Source: Malurus cyaneus samueli (lineage: Eukaryota > Chordata > Aves > Passeriformes > Maluridae). Taken from it: a stretch of DNA of 64,000 nt. Under the pieces are notes generated by a model. It saw only the letters and a program-made list of their open reading frames with translations. It had not been told where the DNA came from and ran no database searches. A program made the position numbers and the translations under genes. Shown in pieces: positions 15,001 to 27,100 of this stretch (positions within the stretch are counted from its first letter, which is position 1; each line of letters begins with the position of its first letter). The stretch is taken from positions 42,863,791 to 42,927,790 of the forward strand of contig CM019236.1 in NCBI GenBank assembly GCA_009741485.1, given 5' to 3'.

Positions 15001-18000
15001 ATTATACAGATGCCAAATTATGAATTATCCTTTATATTTTTTGTGCATTTGCATTTTCAAATTCTGTTTCAAGGGCTGGGTGGTCATTTCCTTTTCTACC
15101 CTTTGAAAACAAATTTAAAATGAGGTTATAAACCAGAAAGTTTTAAAAATTTGCTTTTGAAGTGTCACAACAAAAAAGTTGGGTGGAATTACTTTTTAAT
15201 CTTGAGCATTTCAGTTAATTCAACTCCAAACAGCAAAATGCTCTGATTGAATCATTGCCTAACTTTTCAAAGCCAAGAACTATTTAGGCTGAAAATACTT
15301 TGCTGAGCTCTACTTCTGCCTCAAAAGAGAAGCCTGCAGCTGTTTCATCGTGAATTATCCATGGAGCACTGGCTCCTTCCTTTACCATGCCTAATCAGCC
15401 CCAAATTTGCCTTAATCCATTAGCTTTGTTTGCTCTGTTGTCTGTCTCTTCTTTATCTTGGGAAGGAATAAAGGTGACAGCCCAGAACCAAACAGTGGAG
15501 GACTGTCCTCTTCAATTGCTTGCAAAGCAACTCACAGGGTAGTTCTTCCCTCTAATCAAAGTCCTGTAAAGACCCTAAAACACAAGGAAAGAATTTTTTA
15601 AGATGTCCCTCGTGAGAAGAAAACTTTATAGGGAACTGGTTTAACCATGTCCACAATGGAAGCTTTTTTGAGGCACTCTTTTTTTCCTTCTACAAAAACT
15701 TGGTTTGGTTGTTTTTTTTTTTTTTTTTCTCAAAGACTGTTAAGGAAAAGAAAGAGAGCAAATAATAACAAATTTAAAAAAAAAAAAAAAAAAAACAACA
15801 AAACAACAAAAAACAAAACCTGCTTTGGTTGCGATGACAAACCACAATACCCAGATATGAACTACTGAAGAGTCAGAGAGTGGCTTTCCACTAATTTGCT
15901 CGCCAACATAAATAAATGATAAAAGGGAGAGATTAGCAAGCAAGAGAAAACTAGTGGCAGGTTGTGAGCTGTTCACTAGTCCTAATAGATGCTGAATGTT
16001 TCAGGAATGAAGCCATATCTTATGGAAGCAGGTAGTTTATGAAAGACTCTCCTTCTGGTCCTGCAATTACTTATGACTCACAGCTTGCATTACAGAAGAG
16101 TAAATGTTTAGCCTTCATGGCCACAGAGAAGAGTTTGACGTTGAGAATGTTAAACCTTAAAGACCAGAAGGCAAATAAAAATTAGCCCAGCATTTGTCTT
16201 TTGAAACAGAACAAAGAAAGCCCAGCAGTTTCTAAGCCAGACGCAGCAGTGTTCATTCTTTCTGCTGTTTGTGTTTTCTGTAGTTTCTTCAGTTCAACCC
16301 TATACTGGAACCACAGAGCTTCTAGAAAACCACAGAAGCATGCAGCTCTGTTTCTCCCTGTGGTGGGGCAGGTATGCATGGGCTGGGCTCATGCACAGCC
16401 AGCCTCTCCAGTGGGAAGGGGAAGTGTTGTCCCAATTCCCAGCATCTCATCACGTTTTCTGCAGCAGCACTTGCAGCAGGTTTAGAGGCATTTCTGAGCC
16501 TGAACTCAGGATCACATCTAGGTCAAGGACTGCAGCCAGAGAGAGCCTTCGTTTTGGCCTTCAGGGTGCATAAGCATCGAGCAGCAAAGCATCTCCAGAA
16601 TGACTGGTAAATCCTTGGAAAAAGCTATCTGTGTTTGGAGCAATGTGAGGGAGTGGAAGAGATAGAAAGGGGCTTTTGTATGAAAATCAGTGCTACAGCT
16701 CCTGGATGGGACAATGCTTGTTTGGCTCTGGACTGGAGGCAGGTTAAGGCATCCAGCAGGAGCTGGGCAGCAGGAATGAGCTCCGAGAAGGCTGAGGCCA
16801 TTTGGTAACGGGAATCAGTCTGTGGGATTGGGGCACGGATCCACTTCCAACAGGAAAGCAGACATGTTCCTGGGACCTTCCCACTTGGTCAAAGAGGGTT
16901 TTCCCTGCTTCTGCACATTCACCTTAGTTGTGTGAGTCCACAGTACTGTGTGCATTAGGAACCTCATCGGATTTTCCCTACCCGTGAGTTTTAGGTGCAA
17001 AAAAACCCAAAACAAAACCACAACCTTTTTATGTGTGACTTAGGTCAAAAATGCGTTTTTATGTTCCTACATGCAAAGGACTGAAAGCCTTTTCTAACAC
17101 CAATAGAAAATGTACCTAAGGATGTGAACGGCTAAATAATAACGCTGGTCAATTTGAAGAAGAAGTTCACACAATAACAAAGGAAACAATATTCCTTAAA
17201 AAACTGCATTCCCAGAGTTCTCATGGCATCAGACAGATTGAAAATCAAGTTCACATGTCCCTAATTATTTAACAGGAATTCTTAAAATTCCTGCAGGATA
17301 AGTAATTTGAAACAACCCACAGAGCTATTTTGCTTGTTTCCTGGGGCAAATTTGTGTCACAGTTTGGTAGTTACAATGTTATCAGCTGCCTTGGAAAAAC
17401 AGGCTTTACTAATATGACCATTACCTAATTCATGCCTGGAGTCTGATCCTTGGAGATTTCTAAGCCTTTTAGTGGCCCCTTGAATGGCCTCTTTATAACT
17501 TTAAACACAGCGACATTTACTGAGGTGGCTGCCATAGTAGGAAAACAGGAAGGTTCATAAGAATAACCATTTTTGTTTGATGTCCTGTCATCTGCACAAC
17601 TGTAGACTTGTTTATAAACACACATGACTACTTTTTCACCACTATACACGAAGAAAAGATTGCCCAAGGCTCTCTGGGAGATGGAAATGTGGAGGAGATG
17701 AAAGTACTGGTGGGAGTCTGATATCTCTGGCTTTCAGAGGAGATGGAGGCAGAAAATATTTCCCTCTCTTTTCCATTGTTTTTTTTCCTTGTTTTACATC
17801 CCTTAGGAAGGACAGCAAGTGGAGGCCCCTTCCCTGTTGAGGGCAGTCTCTGCTCTGGGTTTCTTTCTGCTCCTCATTTGTACACAGCCTTGGAGCAAGC
17901 CATTTCAACCCTCGGTGCCTCATCTTCTCACCCTCCTGTAAGAGCTTACACATGGCCTTAGGGGCTGCGGAGGTGGTTTCCTCTCACCCGGATCCCGAAG

Positions 18001-20754
18001 CTGCCTGCTGCGATCCCACGGGAGCACTGAGGCACAGCAGCAGTGAGTCAGGAGGAAGGTGGTGTCACAGACCGTCGAACCAGCCAAGTTTCTATCTGCT
18101 CTGTGTGTGCTGTGGCTTGTGGAGAGGACCCTGAAGTGGACTGGCTGTACTTTCTGCTTCCAAGGCTGCCCTTGATACACAGAGCTGGTGCCCCTGGGCT
18201 CCAGCAGGAGCTGGAACGTGCCCTGTCGGTGGCGTGCCATGTGGCAATGCCTTCAATGACAGGCACGTGGCTTGCACAGTGAATGTGACAAACGGAGCAC
18301 TTCCCAACTTTGAAATCAGAAAAGAGTTTCACCAGGTTTGTGGCTGCAGATGACAATGATGGCATCAATTGGCATCCTGAAGGCCAAGTTGGTGCACTGC
18401 CCTCACAAGCTGCCTCTGAAAGAAGGATCCACAGGGAAAATGTGATTTTCCATTTCAGAGTATCCCATCTACAGGATCTGAAGCCCCTCATGACCAGGGA
18501 ATCAGATCTGCTGTGTTTCAGGCTTCTCCCATAGTTTGCAGAGTGTTTGGACTTAATTGAATAGTGAGATTTGCTTGAAATCTTAAATTTCCATGAGAAG
18601 TAAAATGGATAGATATAAAAATTAGGAGCACAAAATCATGCCAAGATTTCCCTGTAGTTCCTGGAGTCACTGTACAAGTGTGCTTTGACTCCAGGCAGGC
18701 TGAGCTGTCCTTTGGGAACACACCTCTCACTCCATGAGCACTTGGTTTGGATGTTCAGAGCAGAGTCTTGGGCCAAGGGGGTGTTTTTCCTTACTGGTTG
18801 CAAAATCCAGAGAAGCAATGCTAACTCAGCCAAAACTTTAAATGAAAATTAAAACAATTCCCCTTTGGGATGAGATGGAAATGTCAGCCCAAGGATGAAT
18901 CTGTTCTCAGTAAGTTGCAAGCAACTAAAGGAGATACAAGTTGGAATCCAGCCTTGGCTGCACCACACACCATCTGTCAACCCTGTAGAGTGAAATAAAG
19001 GAAAAGCAAAGAGCCTGCAATTTTCCTCTGCCTCGCTGGATAGACCAGAGGCCGGAGAAGTGGATTCTCCTCCCTGGTACATTTCTTGAGATGGAAATGA
19101 CACATGCATTTTCCCGTGCGTGGCTCACTCATCCTACTTGCTCTCCCCTTGGCAAGCAGGAACGCAGACTGGCAGGCTGGGATCAGAGTGAGAAGGCTCT
19201 CTTCCCAGGGTTTGGGATATGGATTTAGCAAATTTCTGGAGAAGAGCATGAGAGAGCAGGGGACACTGGAATCTCTCCACCAGGCACACTGCTGTCAAAA
19301 TGCAGGGACTTGCTTCTGCCCTTATGGGCGGCTGAGTGCTGCTGGTACTGAGCACTTTGAGTCAAGAAAAATCTCTTCTCTCTCTCCTTCTCCCCCCTGC
19401 CCTTGCACATTTTCGTAACCTTGCAGAAGTTTCAGACAACGTCATCTTTAACCTACTGCAGGCAGGGCTTGGGAGCCACATGAGGAACAGCGAGGGGGAC
19501 TGTGCTTGATCAGAACACCAGTCCCCATGGCCAATGAATGGGGGACTTGGACTACACTCCCCTACACACCACCCCAAACAGGGGGCTGGAATGTCTCTCC
19601 CTTGGCATTGCATTTTGAAAGATGTGTCTGGCAAGATAGCTAGCTGACTTTGGCAGGCGCTGCCATCAGTGTGATAATTAATTAAAGCTCAGTTGAGAAA
19701 ATCACAGCATGAGCTTACTCCACAACAGGATCTGCAGCTCAGTCTCAGAGTAGGGTATCCTGCTCTATTCCCTATCTCTATTTTTTTTTTTTTAAGGAAT
19801 CAGTAGCTTACATTGTGCATTGCAAATAAGAGAATGTGATGAAGAGGAATGAATCCTTGTGCTAATCAATGAGAGGACCTTGTCTGTGAGATAAGGAAAC
19901 AGAACAGCAAGTGATATCACAGCAATAGAACAGACAAACATGAGAAGACATAATAGCTAAAAGCTATTTTACACAAACCTGCTCCTGCTTCCTATGTGAC
20001 ACCAAAGACTTAAAGAACCTTTCTGCGAAACAGGAAAGTAAGCAGGAGGAACAGGTGTCCCATTTATTGCAGTCAGAGCTGCAGCTGCTGCACAGCTCCC
20101 TGTGCTTCTGTGTCTTCAGCTGGGCTCTTCCAAGTCCCAGCAGTGAAGCTGAGCATGTTACGTTCCTGAAGAGACACCCAGGTGGCTCCTGCTGTCACCT
20201 TTCCCACTGCTGCTCATTTAGGGAGATTCAAGAAAAGCACCTCCCACAAACATTGGTGCAACTGTGCTTCTCCCCTGCCTGCACACCTGCCTGTCGCTGG
20301 GCTGTCCCTGCCACTACTGCAAGGTGCTTGTGGCCCTCGCTCAGTGCCAGTGTGGAAAAGCAGCAAATACTGGGACACAAAAAGGGTCTGTTGATGAGTG
20401 TTGGTGGGACAGACTCACTGCTCAACCTCCAGCCCTTGCAGGTCTGGATATTTTGCTGCTCCTTACCGGAAAGCAAGAGGCTCAGCCCAGGACAATGGGA
20501 CCTCAGTAGCATGTGAAGTTATTGCTGCAGCCCAGTTATTGGTTACTGAAAACAGGCGAGGAAGAGTAATTTTTTTATTCCCAAACTGGGGCTTCATTAA
20601 AAATGGATGATTTTCAGAAAAATGAATTTTAAAAAAGATTTAATTTATACCTTTGAATAAACTAAAAGTAGGAGACAGGGATCCTTTTTGTTTGTTTCTT
20701 TGAACTGAATAATGCATAAATCATCTGGAAGCTTACTCTGACTTTTTGGCTTTA
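1..20754. other. Upstream intergenic DNA, no gene recognised
   Basis: No exon of a known gene could be supported on either strand in this stretch. Open reading frames here are short, overlap one another on both strands, and show no recognisable domain or family motif. The longest is 228 codons on the minus strand at 5,551-6,237. Visible small-scale structure is limited to short tandem duplications (for example 11,339-11,381 and about 12,763-12,798), a poly-T run near 15,712-15,729 and a poly-A run near 15,777-15,797. In mammals the neighbour on the 5' side of LPL is INTS10, but no INTS10-like coding was seen. Conserved enhancers may be present, but this cannot be judged from one genome. Confidence 0.7.
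11339..11381. repeat. Short direct tandem duplication (about 21 bp x 2)
   Basis: The unit begins GGGATTACTTGCTT and occurs twice head to tail with a few mismatches. This is a small local duplication in non-coding DNA with no function inferred. Confidence 0.6.
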
Positions 20755-21382
20755 NNNNNNNNNNNNNNNNNNNNNNNNNNNNNNNNNNNNNNNNNNNNNN
20801 NNNNNNNNNNNNNNNNNNNNNNNNNNNNNNNNNNNNNNNNNNNNNNNNNNNNNNNNNNNNNNNNNNNNNNNNNNNNNNNNNNNNNNNNNNNNNNNNNNNN
20901 NNNNNNNNNNNNNNNNNNNNNNNNNNNNNNNNNNNNNNNNNNNNNNNNNNNNNNNNNNNNNNNNNNNNNNNNNNNNNNNNNNNNNNNNNNNNNNNNNNNN
21001 NNNNNNNNNNNNNNNNNNNNNNNNNNNNNNNNNNNNNNNNNNNNNNNNNNNNNNNNNNNNNNNNNNNNNNNNNNNNNNNNNNNNNNNNNNNNNNNNNNNN
21101 NNNNNNNNNNNNNNNNNNNNNNNNNNNNNNNNNNNNNNNNNNNNNNNNNNNNNNNNNNNNNNNNNNNNNNNNNNNNNNNNNNNNNNNNNNNNNNNNNNNN
21201 NNNNNNNNNNNNNNNNNNNNNNNNNNNNNNNNNNNNNNNNNNNNNNNNNNNNNNNNNNNNNNNNNNNNNNNNNNNNNNNNNNNNNNNNNNNNNNNNNNNN
21301 NNNNNNNNNNNNNNNNNNNNNNNNNNNNNNNNNNNNNNNNNNNNNNNNNNNNNNNNNNNNNNNNNNNNNNNNNNNNNNNNNN
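20755..21382. other. Assembly gap of 628 N
   Basis: A run of 628 undetermined bases. The odd length suggests an estimated gap size rather than a fixed placeholder. Open frames that cross it are meaningless. Confidence 0.99.
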
Positions 21383-23519
21383 GAGACACTTCTGGGTTGT
21401 TTTGACTTTAACCTTCTACATGGTCTGTGGGTGCAAGCACCAGTCTAGTTATGCAACTCCTCTCTTTATTGTCCAGGCTTTCCCCTGTCATTATCAGAAA
21501 AAAAAGTATTTTAGCTCTCATTATAATACCTTCCACCCACTTGGGAGTCCATGAGTACCATAAATCAGCCTCTGTTTTACAGATGGATCTTTGCTTTCCC
21601 CTCTAGGATTATGTGTTTCACAGAGGACAAGGAACTCAAGTCCAGTTAATGATTGCACTGAAGCATCTTGAGTTGATGCCATGAAGCTTCTTCTCCATCC
21701 AATCATGATTATCTGCAAGAGACAAAAGGTTTTTAAAAATTGGAAAATGTGCTATGTTCCATCTATTGCAGATTATTTTGCATCTGAGTTTACAACAGAC
21801 TTAGCAATTTGTTCAAGATCCAAGAAACCAGAATTATCCCCTTCGCCCTGTCTTTCATCACTTGAAGGTTTCCCTTTTGTGTCTCATTTTTAATCTTCCT
21901 TTTTTTATTTTTATTTTATTGCTTTTTTTTTTTCTTTTTAATTTGGTGGACACTTTGCATAACTCTTTCTTAAATATACATAACTGTGTCTTAAAGTGAA
22001 GCACTGGCATGAAGAAAAAGTTATGCAAACAAGCATTTTCAGTGTAACAAATTAGATTTCATTCTGTGTAAATCTGCAGCCTGCCCTTGCGGTTGATGGC
22101 TTTCACAATCTGTATTGGGAATTAACTAGAAGTCTGATTACAGCCTGTGGATTTGCAGATGGGGCCAGCAATCCAAACAGGACTGGCGTGCCAAGCATTG
22201 CCACTGCTCCTTTCTACATTATTCTATAAGCAGTTAAAACTTCTTTTCCCACACTCACTTGTAATGTAAGCTTTTTAAAATTTTTTTCCCCCTCAGTAGC
22301 CATGGATGTAGTTGTGTAAACCAGACTTCATGTTCTGTTTTGCTCTGGGGGGGTAGGTAGCTCACCTGTGGCTATGGTGACCTGACAGTCTCTCTTACAG
22401 CAGCTTGCCTTAAAGTGTTTGCTCATTTAGCTGGCCACATGTTGCCATCAGGGAATTAAATTTTCTAGGAAGGATGTCTGACTCTACAGAGAGTCAGGCT
22501 GATTTCAAAGGGGGAAATCACGCTATAGAGTTTCAACCAAATTAGATCAAGAGAAATGCACTGTTAGTTCCACACTCAGGGAAAACAAAGACATGAAAAG
22601 ATACTTGCTATTGTTTTGACAAGAGTGTCAGAAGATGTGCTCAGGACTCCACAAGCTGCAGTACAAACCATATTTTTCTCTGCTCACATCATTACCACCT
22701 GGTGAGGAAGGCTGGTCTGTCTTTACTCCCAGCCTCTTCACTGCCAATCCCCTGCTCTGACTCCCAGCCTCTGCCCCTGCCTCACCCACTGTGTTAGCCC
22801 CCTCCTCAACCTGCCACTCCATTGTCTCAATGGAAAAGTCTCAGCATGAACAGTTTGTACCCTCACTAAATTCTTCCAATGCCTTCTGGTTATAAATAGG
22901 GATTGCTGGTGGAGGAAATTCTAGTTGTGTCTTGGGGGAAAATGTATTTTCCCTTATTGATCTTACTGCTCTTTTAGGGGAACCTAAAGTTGAAAAGGTG
23001 ACCCAGTACTGCTGCACTTCAGCAGCCTTTTATTGAATAGTCTCACTAATATAAAACAGATTCATTTTAGTCTCCTAAGGTGCCTGGTATGAGAAAGATC
23101 CATTACTCTTGAAGTGAATCCCATTTGCTTCACATTGCAAAACCCAGGGAGTCCTCATTCCCTGTGTCATAAGCTTCTTTATGAAGATGGGCCTTTGGCA
23201 ACAAACTGCAAATGAAATGAAAACTGCTATTGTTATTAAATTAATGTTCTTACATAACTGATCTTTTACCCAGTGGCTGCCAACACAAATCTCACTGCAA
23301 ACCACATTTCTAAGAGGAGGGCAGAGAGAGTAGAAGATGTCAAAGAATCAATTTTTTGCTTCTCAGGAGCACAAATGTAGTCTCCAGCAAGCTATTTTTT
23401 TTTCTCTGAACTTGAATCCACGAGCGCTGGCAAAACAAGGCAAAGATTTTTCAAGTCAACAGTGGAAAGGCCCTACAGAAAATGTAGTTATCTGGTCACT
23501 GTTGCAAAAGCATGAACGG
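21383..23519. other. Intergenic DNA between the gap and the LPL CpG block
   Basis: No exon or repeat family was recognised. There is T-rich low-complexity sequence at about 21,896-21,945. The segment may contain distal LPL regulatory sequence, but nothing specific can be pointed to. Confidence 0.6.
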
Positions 23520-23719
23520 GAAGGCAGACCCCAGCAGAGGCACGGCAGAGCTAGGTCGCCACAGGCAGGAAGGACCAAGGGGGTGAAACGCTGGGATCGC
23601 ATCCTGTTGTGCGGGCAGGGCTGGCCAGAGGGCTGCGGGAGGGCTGCGGGAGCCCGGCCCGAGGAGGGCTCAGAGCCCAAAGAGGGCTCTATGCATGCCG
23701 TGCCGAGCCGGGACCGGGC

Positions 23720-23800
23720 CATTCCGTTCAATTCCATTCCGTCCCATCCGTCCTGTCCATCCCGTCCTGTCCCACCCGTCTCCGCTCCATCCCCCGCCGT
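23720..23800. repeat. Imperfect pyrimidine-rich minisatellite in the promoter CpG block
   Basis: Degenerate units of about 5 to 10 bases of the type ATTCCGT, ATCCGTCC, TGTCCATCCC are reiterated on the + strand. The tract lies about 75-155 bp upstream of the CCAAT box. Such tracts are length-polymorphic in general; no regulatory role is shown here. Confidence 0.6.
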
Positions 23801-23874
23801 GGGGTCGTCCGACCCCGACCCCGCGCCCCGCCCGTCCCGGGCAGCGCCGGCCCCGCCCCATCCCGCGGCGGCCG

Positions 23875-23879
23875 CCAAT
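23875..23879 (+). promoter_or_regulatory. CCAAT box (NF-Y site) of LPL
   Basis: The sequence GCCGCCAATGGGC contains a consensus CCAAT element. It lies 23 bp upstream of the canonical octamer at 23,903, and the mammalian LPL core promoter has the same order, with CCAAT near -65 and an octamer near -46. The position relative to coding exon 1 is also similar. The assignment rests on motif order and spacing; binding is inferred. Confidence 0.8.
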
Positions 23880-23894
23880 GGGCGCGGGGGGCTC

Positions 23895-23910
23895 GTTTGC
23901 ATATTTGCAT
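23895..23910 (+). promoter_or_regulatory. Tandem octamer motifs of the LPL core promoter
   Basis: GTTTGCAT at 23,895-23,902 is followed immediately by the perfect octamer ATTTGCAT at 23,903-23,910. In mammalian LPL a single octamer at about -46 binds Oct-1 and stands in for a classical TATA box together with the upstream CCAAT element. Applying that spacing puts the transcription start near 23,945-23,955, which is an inference. The extra half-mismatched copy immediately upstream is noteworthy. Confidence 0.8.
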
Positions 23911-23949
23911 ATTGCCCGGGACTACGGGTGGGCAGGAGCGGCGCTGGCC

Positions 23950-24128
23950 GTGCTGGCGCTCTCTGTCCCCGTCCATTGCAGCACTTCTGCGCTGCAGCTG
24001 TGTTTGTTATCACAGTTTTTGAACCAAAAAAAAAAAAGTTTTAATTTTTTTTTGTTTTGTTTTTTTTTTGGTTTTTTTTTTTTTTTTTTTCCCCGCTCCG
24101 AAACTTTGGTGCCGCGGCGGGAGGCGAG
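23950..24128 (+). other. LPL 5' UTR (start inferred)
   Basis: This is the interval between the transcription start inferred from octamer spacing and the ATG, about 180 nt, similar to the human LPL leader length. It contains an A12 run (about 24,027-24,038) followed by several long T runs (about 24,047-24,090, the longest about 20 T). These could pair with the A run or be homopolymer-length errors. No ATG in the LPL frame lies between these T runs and the chosen start. Confidence 0.6.
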
Positions 24129-24192
24129 ATGGGGATGAAGGCGTTCCTGGCCGCCGTGTGCCTCTGCCTGCGCTGGGTGTCTGCTCTCGGCG
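24129..24192 (+). CDS. LPL: LPL exon 1 (signal peptide)
   Basis: It encodes [21 protein letters not shown] and one base of the next codon, followed by the donor GGTGAGTCC. A basic residue, a hydrophobic core and small residues near the end make a typical signal peptide. The ATG at 24,129 is the first in frame after the T-rich leader. A second ATG two codons on (24,135) could also serve and would leave a functional signal peptide. Exon phase matches exon 2. Confidence 0.92.
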
Positions 24193-27100
24193 GTGAGTCC
24201 CGGGGCCGGGGGGACAGGACGGGACACGGGGTGCACGGGAGGTGCCGGGCCCGCCTGTTGCTTTTGGGAAAGGAGCTCTTGGAGGGAAGGGCTGCTGGCA
24301 TGGCGGGAAAGGGGAGTTTGTAATCTTTCCTTTGTGAAGCTGTCCCGGGATCTTGGGATGCTGCGGGATCCGGGTGTCGTGGAGTGGGCTTGAAGGGCGC
24401 TGGAGAACGACGCTGGGGGGAAGCTCCACCGTGTTAGGAGAGACCTTCAGCCTGCTCCCCAATCGAAACTCCTGCCGGGTTGAAGGCGCGACCTGTTGAG
24501 GTTTGGAATGTGTTCTTTCCCCCAGCAACAAGGTGGCTTTCAGAGTCCCTTGGCCCGGCAGGGGATTTGCACGGCAGTAGCACCACGGTAAGGTCTCTCG
24601 GCTCCCTCCTCTGTGGGACTCATCCATCCCAGCTTCCCTCAGTCCCTGATCCTAGGCAAGGCGAGGCTGAGTTTCTTCGTTATCATGGTAATGTGTTCGA
24701 GTTGTAGTTAAGCCTGTAATGAGCAGGATCCACTGCGGAAAAGGGAACAGAGGGATGAACTCTCTGTAGGTTCACTCACGGCTGTGTTTGTTGTACCCGT
24801 GCTTGTTCATAGGCACCCTGTCCAAGGAGAGCAAGTGGAATGTGTGCAAATGTTGACGGCTAGGTGTGCACCAATGCTCTCTCAATTAATCACAACATGA
24901 TTGAATTTGTTATGAGCAAAGAGACCACTTACTCCTCAAGCTTACAAACGTAAAAAAGCTCTTAAAATGTTGTTAGCAGTGCCCTGTCACAGGCTGACTT
25001 TGTTACACTGATCCCCCAGAGTATCTATCTTTAAAAGTTTCTGGCCTTAGAAGAAAGGGTGGCTGTAGCTCCTAGAGCTGCTTTGTGATCCTAAAATGGA
25101 ATATATAAACTGCTGGGTTCTTTTTCTTCTGTGGGTACCTTTGTTACTGCTTTGTGTACAGGGAAGCTGATGGAAAGTATTCAAAAGTAAGAGGATGGGG
25201 TGCTAGGGTACAGCGAAAGGAATGTATTCTAGCTTTGAATCCAATCTTGTGCCACCAGACACAATCAAAACCAGTTTTCATCACGGCATCCAAATTCTAT
25301 ACAGTAAAATAACTATCTTTCCAGACAAAGCTTTCATCCCTGTAAGAACTGATTTGCCACAAACTTACTAGTAATTTTATTATTTCTTCTTAGGAAGGAA
25401 CAGGTTATCTGAAAGCAGGTTATGTGTTTATCCTAAAGCAATTCAAGCCCTTAGTTTCACACAATTTCTTGGACACCACAGTAAAAAGTCTTTTGAAACC
25501 ACAGAAAACATACGATCAAATGCTCCAGGAATCCAGAGTATTTAAAAAAACAACATAGAAAAAACTTTCTAGGTGAAGAAAGTGTTGGTGTTCCAGGAAA
25601 AGATAAAAACATTGTTAGGAATACCTTCAGATCCTTATTTTCACTAGTGTAAATCCAGAGTCAGCATGTTTACCCTGTTGTGTGATGTGAGCTCCTGGCT
25701 TTTTCTATGGCTGTGTTTGGGATAGACATACCAGGGCAGCTGAAACAATACATTTCTGAGAAGGCACAGAGGTGAGGCTCTCAGGCCTCTCAGTTGTGCT
25801 GGAGATTAGCATGATCACCAGCACTGCTGAAAGTTTGCTGGAATGTCCTCTGTGCAGAGGTACTTGCATGACAGGCCCTTCTCATGCATCCTTACCTCCC
25901 TATTACTGCCAAGTCTGGCAGTGGTTGTGCTTTAATTATCTTGGGCTAATTCCAGATATCCCAGACGGACGTGTGGATGGCAAGATCTCTGCTGGACTGA
26001 GTTCCAAGTGTCCCAGCTGCAGCTGAGTAAAGATTTGACAGGGAGTACCTTGGAGAGGGGTGGGACCCCTGCTCACAGGGCAAGAGCAGTGGTTTGTCAG
26101 TGTGGAGCTTGAGCTGGGAGCTCCTTGCTCAGCTTCTAAACTGGTGCCCAGTCAGAGGTGCCAGAGCTTCTGAACTGGTGCCCAGTCAGAGGTGTTGCCC
26201 TTTCCTTTGGCCCCTCCTGGGAAGTGAAGCAGAACGTACTCTCATGGCTCTGCCATTAAGGAATACATAAATAAACTTGGAGTTGTAATATTTTTACAGC
26301 AAGGTTAAACAATAACCTGACGCGTGAGGTAGGTTTCCTGGGATTGCAACACACTCCAGTGTGCTTTCAGTTTGCGGTGTAGATCAAATTAAATGATAAC
26401 TGTTTCTGTGATACAGCCCCTTTATTGCACCTGACTGTGAGTTTGCTTCAGAACTCCTGGGAATTCAGTGTGACTGATTGATGGGTGAGCCTAATGCTGA
26501 TTGTCGGCTGAGGGAAGATTTAGTCCAGTTAACCATAGCTGGTGAATGTTCAATGTTATGTGCAGATGTTTGCTGCTGTGCATTTGTGTGTAGGCATGTC
26601 TCTCTGGCTTATAGTTTACACAGTCTAGCGATGTACTTTGAAGGATCTTTACACATAGTGAATAGTATGTCCATTTCTGAGTACATAATACTAGGAAATC
26701 ATTATTTATCAAAGATTCCCTTTCTGAAACCATTGTTTAGTTGCACTCATTCTGGCAAATGCATGGTTATAATATTTTGGCAACTTGTGTGATGTGGGTA
26801 GTTTAACTTTTGATTAATATTCCAGATGTTGCTACTTCCTCAAGACTCATGTTCTCCACCCAGCTGACCGGTGGTAAACAGTTTCACAATCAAAATAATT
26901 ACCAAGTTGTCTTGGGCTTCCTGTGAAAGAAACTTGAAACTGAATTTTCTTGATTAATGTGTCAGAATGCCTAAAGTCAATGGGATGTTTTCAAAATCGA
27001 TTGGAGTCCCTAACTGAACAGAATTTCACAAGCTGCAAGTCCAAAGTATCACAAACTTTGAACAGGAAAAACAAAACTACTGACTTTTCCCAGTTAGTAG

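Larger units (their letters stand above)
23520..24250. promoter_or_regulatory. CpG-rich promoter block of LPL
   Basis: Base composition changes sharply from AT-rich flanks to C+G-rich sequence with many CpG dinucleotides, and the block ends within intron 1. It contains the CCAAT box, octamers, inferred transcription start, 5' UTR and coding exon 1 of LPL. A pyrimidine-rich imperfect minisatellite lies at about 23,720-23,800, and Sp1-like GC boxes (for example CCCCGCCC near 23,851) precede the CCAAT box. Unmethylated CpG islands commonly mark vertebrate promoters; the boundaries given here are approximate and judged by eye. Confidence 0.75.

Noticed and set aside
20733..21405. Two open frames of about 219 codons crossing the N gap
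   Set aside because: They consist almost entirely of undetermined bases.
23337..24044. 235-codon open frame through the promoter CpG block
   Set aside because: GC-rich sequence has few stops. It is low-complexity Pro/Ala/Arg-rich, it overlaps the LPL promoter, and frames are open on both strands.
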